Below are positions 1 to 6,131 of a stretch of DNA of 13,894 nucleotides, piece after piece. Source of the DNA: Pseudomonadota bacterium (lineage in GTDB: Bacteria > Pseudomonadota > Gammaproteobacteria > Burkholderiales > Burkholderiaceae); NCBI GenBank assembly GCA_023441105.1, contig JAEZQX010000054.1, positions 1 through 13,894 on the forward strand. Reading direction: 5' to 3'. Every line of letters starts with the position of its first letter. Within the stretch, counting starts at the first letter, position 1. The notes beneath the pieces were generated by a model that was not told where the DNA came from, ran no database searches, and saw only the letters and a program-made list of their open reading frames with translations. The translations under genes and the position numbers were made by a program.

Positions 1-947
1 GCCGCGCGATGCTCGCTGAGGACGGTGGAGGAAGCGGCATAGGGATAGCAGTCCAGACACAGCGGCTGCTCGTTCATGCGCGCGGCAATGAAGGGCAGCG
101 TCTGCGTCGAGCGGCCGTGGTTGGCCAGTCCGATGACCTTGTGGTGGCTGATCACCGCCGCCACGCCGAGCTCGCGGCCGATGCGCAGGGTCTCGTCCAT
201 GGCGGGAAAGATGTCGTCGCCCTCGTTGCGCATGTGCGCGCAATACACCCCGCCGTGGCGCCGCAGCGGCTCGAACACCTCGATGACCTCCTCGGTGGTG
301 GCCGCCGCCGCCGGCTCGTAGAACAGGCCCGACGAGCAGCCCACGGCACCTGCCTGCAGCGCCTCCTCCACCAGGTCGCGCATCCGCGAGATTTCTTCCG
401 CCGTCGCCTGCCGGTCGACGCGGTCCATGACCACCAGCCGCAAGGTGGTGTGCCCGACCATCGGCGCGGTATTGACGGCGGGCGGATCGCCGCGCAGCGC
501 CTCCAGGTAGGCGGCGAAGGTCGGGAAGCGGAACCAGTCGCCTACCTGATCCAGCAGGTCGAGCGGCGCCGGCGTCGGCCGCCTCAGGCCCTGCGCCGTC
601 GGCGCCAGGGACACGCCGCAGTTGCCGGTGACCACCGTCGTGACGCCCTGGCTTACCTTGGGCGTCATCTCCGGCGACGACAGCAGGGCGCGGTCGTCGT
701 GGGTATGGCAGTCGATGAAGCCGGGCGCGACTGCGAGCCCGCGCGCATCGAGGCGTCGGGCGGCAGCGGCATCCCCCGCATCGCCCACAAAGACGATGCG
801 GCCGTCCCGCACGCCGACGTCGGCCTCGAAGCGTGGCCGGCCGGTGCCGTCGATCACCGTCCCGCCGTGGATCAGCAGATCGAAGACTTGCCGCCCGGCC
901 ACGTCCGCCGTGCCCGCGGCCGGCTGCTGTTGCTTGCTTGCCGCCAT
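1..947 (-). CDS. D-aminoacylase / N-acyl-D-amino-acid deacylase family amidohydrolase (3' end outside window)
   Basis: This is a metal-dependent amidohydrolase of the D-aminoacylase subgroup, whose members remove acyl groups from N-acyl-D-amino acids or related N-acyl compounds. The first 315 residues are visible; the family usually has about 480-500, so the C-terminal third lies beyond base 1. The N-terminus (FDLLIHGGTVIDGTG) is the usual amidohydrolase beta-sandwich strand. The metal-site motif HTHDD has H81 and H83. GNCGVSLAP carries C110, the cysteine ligand that marks this subgroup. HMRNEGD (H238) and SHHK (H268, H269, K270) follow in the expected order. The ATG at 947 lies one base after the stop of the TTT receptor gene, so the two are almost certainly co-transcribed. 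The N-terminus is cytoplasmic, with no signal peptide. Subgroup assignment is strong; the true substrate (D-amino acid, glutamate or other N-acyl compound) is not determined. Confidence 0.9.
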   Translation of the reverse strand, partial: MAASKQQQPAAGTADVAGRQVFDLLIHGGTVIDGTGRPRFEADVGVRDGRIVFVGDAGDAAAARRLDARGLAVAPGFIDCHTHDDRALLSSPEMTPKVSQGVTTVVTGNCGVSLAPTAQGLRRPTPAPLDLLDQVGDWFRFPTFAAYLEALRGDPPAVNTAPMVGHTTLRLVVMDRVDRQATAEEISRMRDLVEEALQAGAVGCSSGLFYEPAAAATTEEVIEVFEPLRRHGGVYCAHMRNEGDDIFPAMDETLRIGRELGVAAVISHHKVIGLANHGRSTQTLPFIAARMNEQPLCLDCYPYAASSTVLSEHRA

Positions 948-948
948 G

Positions 949-1932
949 TCAATACACCTTGGCGCCGGAGCGGCGGACCACTTCCGCCCACTTCGGCGTC
1001 TCGCGCTTGACCAGGGCACGAAACTCCTCCGAAGTCCCGCCGTCGATGCCCACCTGCAGCTTGGCCAGGGTCTCGCGCACGGCCGGCGCCTGCAACGCTT
1101 TCCGCAACTCCGACTGCAGGCGGTCGACGACGTCCTTCGGCAGCCCCGCCGGTCCGATGACGCCGCCCCAGGCCACCGTTTCGTAGCCCGGCACGACCTC
1201 CGCGATCGCCGGCAAGTCCGGGAAGGCATCGAGCCGCTTCGGGCCGGACACGCCGAGCGCCCGCACCCTGCCCGCCTGGACATGCGGCGCGATCGACGCC
1301 GAGTTGTCGAACATCACCTGCACCTCGCCCGAGATCAGGTCATTGATGGCTTGCGGGCTGCCGCGGTACGGCACGTGGACCATGAAGACGTTGGCCATCG
1401 CCTTGAACAGCTCGCCGCCGAGGTGACCGGTGGTACCGTTGCCGGCCGAAGCCATGGTGAGCTTGCCGGGATTGCGGCGCGCGTGCTCGATGAGCTCGGG
1501 CAGGCTCTTGACCGGCAACGTATTGCTCACGGTGAGCATGTTGTAGACGTTGACCGCATTGCTCACCAGCGTCAGGTCGCGATCCACGTCGTAGGGCACC
1601 TTGGAGAACAGCGCCTGGTTGATGGCCAGCGAGACGATGTTGCCGTAGCCGAGGGTATAGCCGTCGGGCGCCGCGCGCGCGATCTCGGTGGTGCCGATGA
1701 AGTACGAGCCACCAGGCTTGTTCTCGACCACGATCGGCACGCCCATCTGGCTGGACATCTGGTTCATCAGCAGGCGCATGATGACGTCGGGCGAACCGCC
1801 CGCCGCCGACGGGATGATGAAGCGAATCGGCTTGTCGGGATAGGCGGCCCGGGCCTCACCGGGCGCCAGCACCGCTGCGGTGAACAGGATCGCGAACCAT
1901 GCTGCTGCGAATTGCGTCAGTCTCCAGATCAT
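949..1932 (-). CDS. Tripartite tricarboxylate transporter (TTT/Bug family) periplasmic substrate-binding protein
   Basis: A 327-residue extracytoplasmic solute receptor of the Bug/TctC family, the normal length for the family. Residues 1-29 form a signal peptide (hydrophobic core AAAWFAILFTAAVL, cleavage likely after EARA), followed by the mature start AYPDKPIRFIIP. Family hallmarks appear in order: the AAGGSPD ligand loop, VENKPGG, PDGYTLGYG, GNGTTGHLGGELFK, VPYRGSPQAINDLISGEV and a C-terminal PAGLPKDVV. The ATG at 1932 was chosen because it begins the signal peptide and has GGAGA six bases upstream (1939-1943); the reading frame stays open further upstream, but that extension is arginine-rich and lacks family character. 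No TctA/TctB membrane subunits are in the window, which is common because orphan Bug receptors are abundant in betaproteobacteria. It is coupled to the downstream amidohydrolase, so its ligand may be that enzyme's substrate (inference). Confidence 0.93.
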   Translation of the reverse strand: MIWRLTQFAAAWFAILFTAAVLAPGEARAAYPDKPIRFIIPSAAGGSPDVIMRLLMNQMSSQMGVPIVVENKPGGSYFIGTTEIARAAPDGYTLGYGNIVSLAINQALFSKVPYDVDRDLTLVSNAVNVYNMLTVSNTLPVKSLPELIEHARRNPGKLTMASAGNGTTGHLGGELFKAMANVFMVHVPYRGSPQAINDLISGEVQVMFDNSASIAPHVQAGRVRALGVSGPKRLDAFPDLPAIAEVVPGYETVAWGGVIGPAGLPKDVVDRLQSELRKALQAPAVRETLAKLQVGIDGGTSEEFRALVKRETPKWAEVVRRSGAKVY

Positions 1933-2034
1933 CGGACTTCTCCATGGCTTGTGCAGGCTCGGCGCCTGCGCGGAAACGACCGGGCGCTGGACGAGAGGCA
2001 CGGCACCGGCTCCCGAAGGATAGCCCAACTGCGC

Positions 2035-2046
2035 GGCCGATCGGCC
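2035..2046. repeat. 12-bp perfect palindrome in the divergent promoter region
   Basis: GGCCGATCGGCC reads identically on both strands and lies near the middle of the divergent intergenic region, directly before the possible -10 box at 2050-2055. A dimeric repressor or activator could bind here. In DNA this GC-rich, short palindromes also arise by chance, so the role is only a suggestion. Confidence 0.35.
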
Positions 2047-2124
2047 TGCTAAGATGGCAGCGACATGCCAGCGCCGGCCTCCGCGCCATCGGAGCTCGCG
2101 GGCGGCGCGATCGTGCGCCACCGG

Positions 2125-2153
2125 GGCCTGCGACATCAAGGCCTGCGACATCA
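2125..2153 (+). repeat. Tandem 14-bp direct repeat just upstream of the aminotransferase ribosome binding site
   Basis: GGCCTGCGACATCA occurs at 2125-2138 and again at 2140-2153, giving a 15-bp period, and a shortened third unit (GCCTGC) follows at 2159-2164 against the start codon. The last base of the second copy merges into the ribosome binding site. The units are in frame with the aminotransferase and would read ACDIK-ACDIR-R-AC if an upstream start were used. They may be an operator, a leader-RNA element or a slippage product. Confidence 0.6.
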
Positions 2154-2158
2154 GGAGA
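2153..2158 (+). promoter_or_regulatory. Ribosome binding site of the aminotransferase
   Basis: AGGAGA lies six bases before the ATG at 2165. It decides the start among several possible upstream ATGs (2054, for example), none of which begins a family-like N-terminus. Confidence 0.75.
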
Positions 2159-2164
2159 GCCTGC

Positions 2165-3529
2165 ATGCCTGTCACTTCGCCCGCCATCGCCGACCACGAC
2201 GACGACGATCGCAGCCGCGACGGCGACCTCGACTGGGACTACCGACGCACGGCGGAACGGCGTCACCGCTACCTCTCCCCGTCGCTGCAGACCTTCACCG
2301 CCTTCGACAAGCCGTTGCTGCTCGAGCATGGCCAGGGCCAGTACTTGTGGGACCACCAGGGCAAGCGCTACCTGGACTGCCTGGCGCAGAACCTGTGCAT
2401 CAGCGTCGGCTACAACCATCCGCGGGTCAATGCCGCCGTGGCCGCGCAGATGAACCGGCTGCAGCATGTGACGACGATGTACTACCACCCGCTGCCGGGG
2501 CAGTTCGCTGAAGCGCTGGTGGCGACGCTGCCCGCCGGCAACGACTGGGTGGTGCACTTCGTCAACAGCGGCGCCGAGGCCATCGACCTGGCGGTGCTGG
2601 CGGCGCGCACCTACACCGGCAACTTCGAGATGCTTGCGTTGCGCAACGCCTACCACGGCATGCACTTCGGCACGATGGCAGCCAGCGGCCTGAGCTTGTG
2701 CCGGCAGCCGGTCCCGCCCGCACCGGGCTATGTCCACGTCCACAATCCCGAACTCTACCGCGGCGCCTATGGCGGCAGCCTCGACGGCTACCTCGACGAC
2801 ATTCGCCGCGTGATCGAGTCATCCACCAGCGGCGCCGTCGCCGGCATCATGATCGAGCCGATCCAGGGCTACGGCGGCGTCATTCCGGCACCACCCGGCT
2901 ACCTGCGCCAGGCAGCCGCGATGGTGCGGGAAGCGGGCGGCCTGTTCATCTGCGACGAGGTACAGACCGGCTTCGGCCGCACCGGCGAGGGCTGGTGGGG
3001 TTTCCAGCAGGACGACGTGGTACCCGACATCATCGTGATGTCCAAGGGCATCGGCAACGGCTTTCCGATCGCGGCCATGGTCCTGCGCCGCGACGTCGCC
3101 GAGTCGATGTCGCAGCGCAAGTTCTTCAACACCTACGGCTCGAACCCGATGGCCTGCGCCGCCGGCCGCGCGGTGCTGCGGGCGATCGAGGAGGACGAAC
3201 TGATCGCGAATGCCAGGACAGTCGGTGCAAGCTTCGGCGCAGCGCTCGAGCGAGCGGCCGATCGGCATGAATGCATCGGCAGCGTGCGCGGCAAGGGGCT
3301 GATGCGCGGCATCGAGTTCGTCAGCAACCGCGTGACACGGACGCCGGCGGACGGCATCGCGGCCGGGGTGCAGGAAGCGTTGCGCGAGCACGGCGTCATC
3401 GTCGGGCGCTCCGGCCAGCACCGCAACGTACTGCGCATCAATCCGCCGCTGTGCGTGACGGCGGAGGATGCGGCGCTGCTCGAGGAGGCGCTCGACGCCG
3501 CGCTGGCGGCGGTGCGCCCGCTTCAATAG
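2165..3529 (+). CDS. Class III (AGXT2-like) PLP-dependent aminotransferase
   Basis: A 454-residue fold-type I aminotransferase most like the alanine-glyoxylate aminotransferase 2 / 3-amino-2-methylpropionate-pyruvate transaminase group. These enzymes move an amino group from alanine, beta-aminoisobutyrate or similar omega- or beta-amino donors to a 2-oxo acid in the cytoplasm. Visible motifs are NSGAEA (PLP phosphate contact), NAYHGM, IEPIQGYGG, DEVQTGFGRTG with D264 contacting the PLP pyridine nitrogen, and MSKGIGNGFP with the Schiff-base lysine K294. GSNPMACAAG and a C-terminal RINPPLCVT follow. The ATG at 2165 has an excellent ribosome binding site. Residues 10-25 are unusually aspartate-rich (DHDDDDRSRDGDLDWD). 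The gene is read away from the TTT receptor/amidohydrolase pair, and its TAG overlaps by 7 nt the stop of the converging exonuclease gene. Family assignment is firm; the exact amino donor is not. Confidence 0.92.
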   Translation: MPVTSPAIADHDDDDRSRDGDLDWDYRRTAERRHRYLSPSLQTFTAFDKPLLLEHGQGQYLWDHQGKRYLDCLAQNLCISVGYNHPRVNAAVAAQMNRLQHVTTMYYHPLPGQFAEALVATLPAGNDWVVHFVNSGAEAIDLAVLAARTYTGNFEMLALRNAYHGMHFGTMAASGLSLCRQPVPPAPGYVHVHNPELYRGAYGGSLDGYLDDIRRVIESSTSGAVAGIMIEPIQGYGGVIPAPPGYLRQAAAMVREAGGLFICDEVQTGFGRTGEGWWGFQQDDVVPDIIVMSKGIGNGFPIAAMVLRRDVAESMSQRKFFNTYGSNPMACAAGRAVLRAIEEDELIANARTVGASFGAALERAADRHECIGSVRGKGLMRGIEFVSNRVTRTPADGIAAGVQEALREHGVIVGRSGQHRNVLRINPPLCVTAEDAALLEEALDAALAAVRPLQ

Positions 3530-5760
3530 CGCAGTCGTCCGTAATAGGTGCTGAGGGAAGCGGCACGCGCTTCGGCCAGCGTCCGGATGCCGAGGCTCTG
3601 CAGTAGCGGCAGCAGCCGCAGGAAGATCTCCGCCGTCAGCAGGGCATCGGCCAGGGCATCGTGCCGCTGCGCGACGGCGATGTCGAGGCGGCCGGCAATG
3701 TCCTCGAGCCCGTGCGACGCATGATCGGGATGCACCACCGCTGCAAGCAGGAGCGTATCGAGCACCGCGTGATCGAAGCGCACGCCGGCGATCGCCTGCT
3801 TGAGCTCCAGGAAGCGCATGTCGAAGGCGGCGTTGTGCCCGACCAGCACCGTCTCGGCGGCGAAGGCGTGGAACGACGGCAGCACCTCGGCGATCGTCGG
3901 CTTGCCGCGCAGCGCAGCCTGCGACAGGCCGTGGATCCGGAACGAGGCCGGCGCGATCGCACGCTGCGGATCGACCAGTTGGTCGAAGCATTCCGCCTTC
4001 AGCAGCTTGCCGTTGACGATGCGGGTGGCGCCGATCTGGATGATCTCGTCGCCGCCGCTGGGATCCAGCCCGGTGGCCTCGGTATCGAAAACGGTATAGC
4101 TCAGCTCGGAAAGCAGGCTCTCGTCCAGCTGGCGCGACTGCGGCGTGCTGCGGAAGAGGCCGAAGTCGTAGAACTCCGGGCGCGCCGCCGAGAGTGACTG
4201 GGACGCTGGCAGGCGCTCGTCCTGGTCGTCGGCCAGCGGCAGCAGGAAGCGGAAGAAGCCGCCGCCGGGCGGCTCGCGCTCGAACCAGAACTCGCCGCCG
4301 TGATGGCCGACGACATCGTCCACGCTGAGCGGCAGGCTGCGGCCGGCGATCCGTATCGCATCGTCCTGCCAGGCTGCCACGGTGGCGCTGTCGAGCTGCT
4401 CGCCGCTCCAGGCAAGATCCAGCCGCGCCCGCGATGCCGCCGCCGAGAGCCGCAAGCGGACCTGCGCGACCCCGCATTCGCGGCGCAGGCGAACGGCGAG
4501 ATGGCCGATCGCCTGCAACAGGGCGAAGCTGTCGACCTTGAGCCACAGCGCGGGGTCGACGTCGAGGCCCTCGACGCGAGGACCATCCGGCAGGCTTTCG
4601 ATGCAACTGCGGGCGGCAGCGACGAACTCGATGCCCAGCATGTCCTCGAGCGGCCACCGGGTGCGGGACTCGCGGGCGGCATCCGCTGCGGCGGCGCGCA
4701 CCCGGTCGGCCAGCGCAACCACCTCCTCGTGGATCACGGCGACGAAGCGATCGCGCTGCTGCGCTTCGAGGTCGGGCAATGCGAGCGTCTCGACGGCCGC
4801 CTGCAGGACGGCCAGCGATGCCCGGCTGCCTTCCGTCATCTGCAGCAGCAACTCGTCGCGCTGCGAGTCCAGCGCGAACTCGCGGGTGATGTCGTCGATC
4901 ATCAGCACGAAGCCGTCGAGGTCATCGTCCGCCCCGCCGCCGGCGCCGGCCCCGGACCTGGCCGGCTCGTCGGCCGGCTCGTCGGCCGGATCGCCGACAT
5001 CGGCCGGGCGGCGCAGCGCGGGAACCGCCGTCATCCGCACGCGCAGCAGGTGGGCAGCGGCAGTCGTGGTGACGAACTGGCTCGACGGCGAACGGGCCCC
5101 GTCGCGCAGGCGCGAGCGGACCCTGTCGAGGGCGTGCCCGATGATCTCGCGTTCGAAGACCGCGTGGATCGAACGCCCGAGGCCGATCAGTCCGGCGCCG
5201 CTGCCCGCCGTCCGGCTGCCTTGCAAGCTCCGGAACAGCTCCACCGCGCCGTTGTTGTAGAGCAGGATGCGACCCTCGAGGTTGCACACCACGACGCTTT
5301 GCTTCAATTCGGACATCAGCGCGGCGAGGCGGCTTCGTTCCTGCTCGATGTCGTGGCTCGCCTCCGCCACCTGCCGGGCCATGTCGTCCCGCAGGCGGTT
5401 GCGCTCCTGGAGCAGCGTTGCGACCGCCTGGGCCAGCCCGCGATTGGCGGCGCTGCCCCGCTGCGGCAGGTCGCAGCGGCCCTTCTGCTGCACGAGGACC
5501 CGGACCTGGTCGAGCAGTTCGGCGGGGGCGTCGACATGGGTGACGAAAAGGCGGTGAAGCAGCAGCGCCGCCGGCAGCAGCACCAGCATCGCGACGAAGA
5601 TCGCGACCGCGACCCGCGGCAGCAGCACCGGCCCGACGAGCCCACGCTCCGCCGGCTCGAGGGTCAGCCACAGGCTGGCCGCGATGATCCCGACCGACAG
5701 CAGCAGCGCGGCGGCAAGTCCTGCCAGCGCGAGTGCCAGCTGCCGGTCGCGGCGGGTCAA
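3523..5760 (-). CDS. Membrane-anchored PAS/degenerate histidine-kinase protein fused to a DEDDh 3'-5' exonuclease
   Basis: A 745-residue fusion. Two transmembrane helices (about 8-32 and 44-69) flank a loop of only about 12 residues. A coiled-coil linker (about 112-150) leads to a PAS-like domain (about 146-290, core SVVVCNLEGRILLYNN). Next comes a kinase-shaped region (about 300-520): the DHp position reads TEGSRASL, with E310 where the phosphorylated histidine should be. The N-box region (SFALLQAIGHLAVRL) has no asparagine. Only the last ATPase strand (HHGGEFWFE...GGGFFRFLLPL) remains recognisable. The C-terminal 190 residues are a DnaQ/PolC-type exonuclease with a full active site: D559-x-E561 in FDTEATG, D647 in HNAAFD, H700 and D705 in RHDALAD. 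The start is a TTG overlapping the response-regulator stop (TTGA); the next in-frame ATG would cut into the second helix. The nuclease should be catalytically competent and faces the cytoplasm. Its substrate is unknown. Confidence 0.85.
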   Translation of the reverse strand: MTRRDRQLALALAGLAAALLLSVGIIAASLWLTLEPAERGLVGPVLLPRVAVAIFVAMLVLLPAALLLHRLFVTHVDAPAELLDQVRVLVQQKGRCDLPQRGSAANRGLAQAVATLLQERNRLRDDMARQVAEASHDIEQERSRLAALMSELKQSVVVCNLEGRILLYNNGAVELFRSLQGSRTAGSGAGLIGLGRSIHAVFEREIIGHALDRVRSRLRDGARSPSSQFVTTTAAAHLLRVRMTAVPALRRPADVGDPADEPADEPARSGAGAGGGADDDLDGFVLMIDDITREFALDSQRDELLLQMTEGSRASLAVLQAAVETLALPDLEAQQRDRFVAVIHEEVVALADRVRAAAADAARESRTRWPLEDMLGIEFVAAARSCIESLPDGPRVEGLDVDPALWLKVDSFALLQAIGHLAVRLRRECGVAQVRLRLSAAASRARLDLAWSGEQLDSATVAAWQDDAIRIAGRSLPLSVDDVVGHHGGEFWFEREPPGGGFFRFLLPLADDQDERLPASQSLSAARPEFYDFGLFRSTPQSRQLDESLLSELSYTVFDTEATGLDPSGGDEIIQIGATRIVNGKLLKAECFDQLVDPQRAIAPASFRIHGLSQAALRGKPTIAEVLPSFHAFAAETVLVGHNAAFDMRFLELKQAIAGVRFDHAVLDTLLLAAVVHPDHASHGLEDIAGRLDIAVAQRHDALADALLTAEIFLRLLPLLQSLGIRTLAEARAASLSTYYGRLRY
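4960..4995 (-). repeat. 12-bp tandem repeat inside the PAS domain loop
   Basis: On the plus strand GGCCGGCTCGTC occurs at 4960-4971 and 4972-4983, followed by a diverged copy (GGCCGGATCGCC) at 4984-4995. In the encoded protein this makes the PADEPADEP stretch (about residues 258-266), in a proline/aspartate-rich insertion followed by a glycine-rich and aspartate-rich run. It is in frame and probably a slippage-prone surface loop between PAS strands. Confidence 0.7.
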
Positions 5761-6131
5761 TCCGCCAGCCCCAGGAGCTCCCGGACCTTCAGCGTCATCT
5801 CCCGGGTGGAGAATGGCTTGGTCAGGTAGGCGGTGGCGCCCATCGCCATGCCCTTGGCGACGTCGACGTCGCGGCCCTTGGCGGTCAGCATGAGCACCGG
5901 CGTGTCCTTCACCGCCTCGATGGCGCGCATCTCCTGGCAGACCGCGAAGCCGGACTTGACCGGCATCATCACGTCCATCAGCACCAGGTCGGGATGGTCC
6001 CGGACGATAGCCTCGAGCGCCTGCTGCCCGTCCCGGACCACGGCCACCTCGTAGCCCTCGCGCTTCAGCAGGAATTCGAGCGAGATCAGGATGTTCGGCT
6101 CGTCGTCGGCGATGAGTATCTTGTGGCTCAT
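5757..6131 (-). CDS. Receiver-only (CheY-like) response regulator
   Basis: A 124-residue single REC domain. The acidic pocket is D9-D10 (LIADDEPN), the phosphoacceptor is D53 (LVLMDVMMP), the switch threonine is T83 (MLTAKG) and the conserved lysine is K105 (YLTKPF). All catalytic residues are present, so it should accept a phosphoryl group. There is no DNA-binding or enzymatic output domain; the protein ends with the last receiver helix (LKVRELLGLAD). Its ATG overlaps the stop of the symporter-kinase gene (ATGA) and has GGAG seven bases upstream (6139-6142). Its stop overlaps the TTG start of the exonuclease fusion. It is the obvious partner of the upstream kinase. In the related CrbSR systems known to me the regulator carries a LuxR-type helix-turn-helix, so here the output must go through another protein, possibly the neighbouring fusion. 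Confidence 0.92.
   Translation of the reverse strand: MSHKILIADDEPNILISLEFLLKREGYEVAVVRDGQQALEAIVRDHPDLVLMDVMMPVKSGFAVCQEMRAIEAVKDTPVLMLTAKGRDVDVAKGMAMGATAYLTKPFSTREMTLKVRELLGLAD

Larger units (their letters stand above)
1933..2164. promoter_or_regulatory. Divergent intergenic region between the TTT receptor and the aminotransferase
   Basis: This 232-bp gap separates two divergently read genes and must hold promoters for both unless either is driven from elsewhere. A TG-C-TAAGAT sequence at 2047-2055 could be an extended -10 box reading rightward, but no good -35 box lies 17 bases upstream. On the minus strand TATCCT (2019-2024) is a weak -10 candidate. Two more specific items, a 12-bp palindrome and a tandem direct repeat, are listed separately. 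No regulator gene is adjacent, so the controlling protein is not identifiable here. Confidence 0.45.

Noticed and set aside
622..2052. 476-residue open frame on the plus strand
   Set aside because: It runs antisense across the amidohydrolase and the TTT receptor, both of which have clear motifs; the product has no domain.
1933..2187. N-terminal extension of the TTT receptor up to 2187
   Set aside because: The open frame continues but lacks a signal-peptide start, and the ATG at 1932 has a good ribosome binding site and standard family length.
4300..5829. 509-residue open frame on the plus strand
   Set aside because: It is antisense to the exonuclease fusion, has no family features and is explained by codon bias of the real gene.
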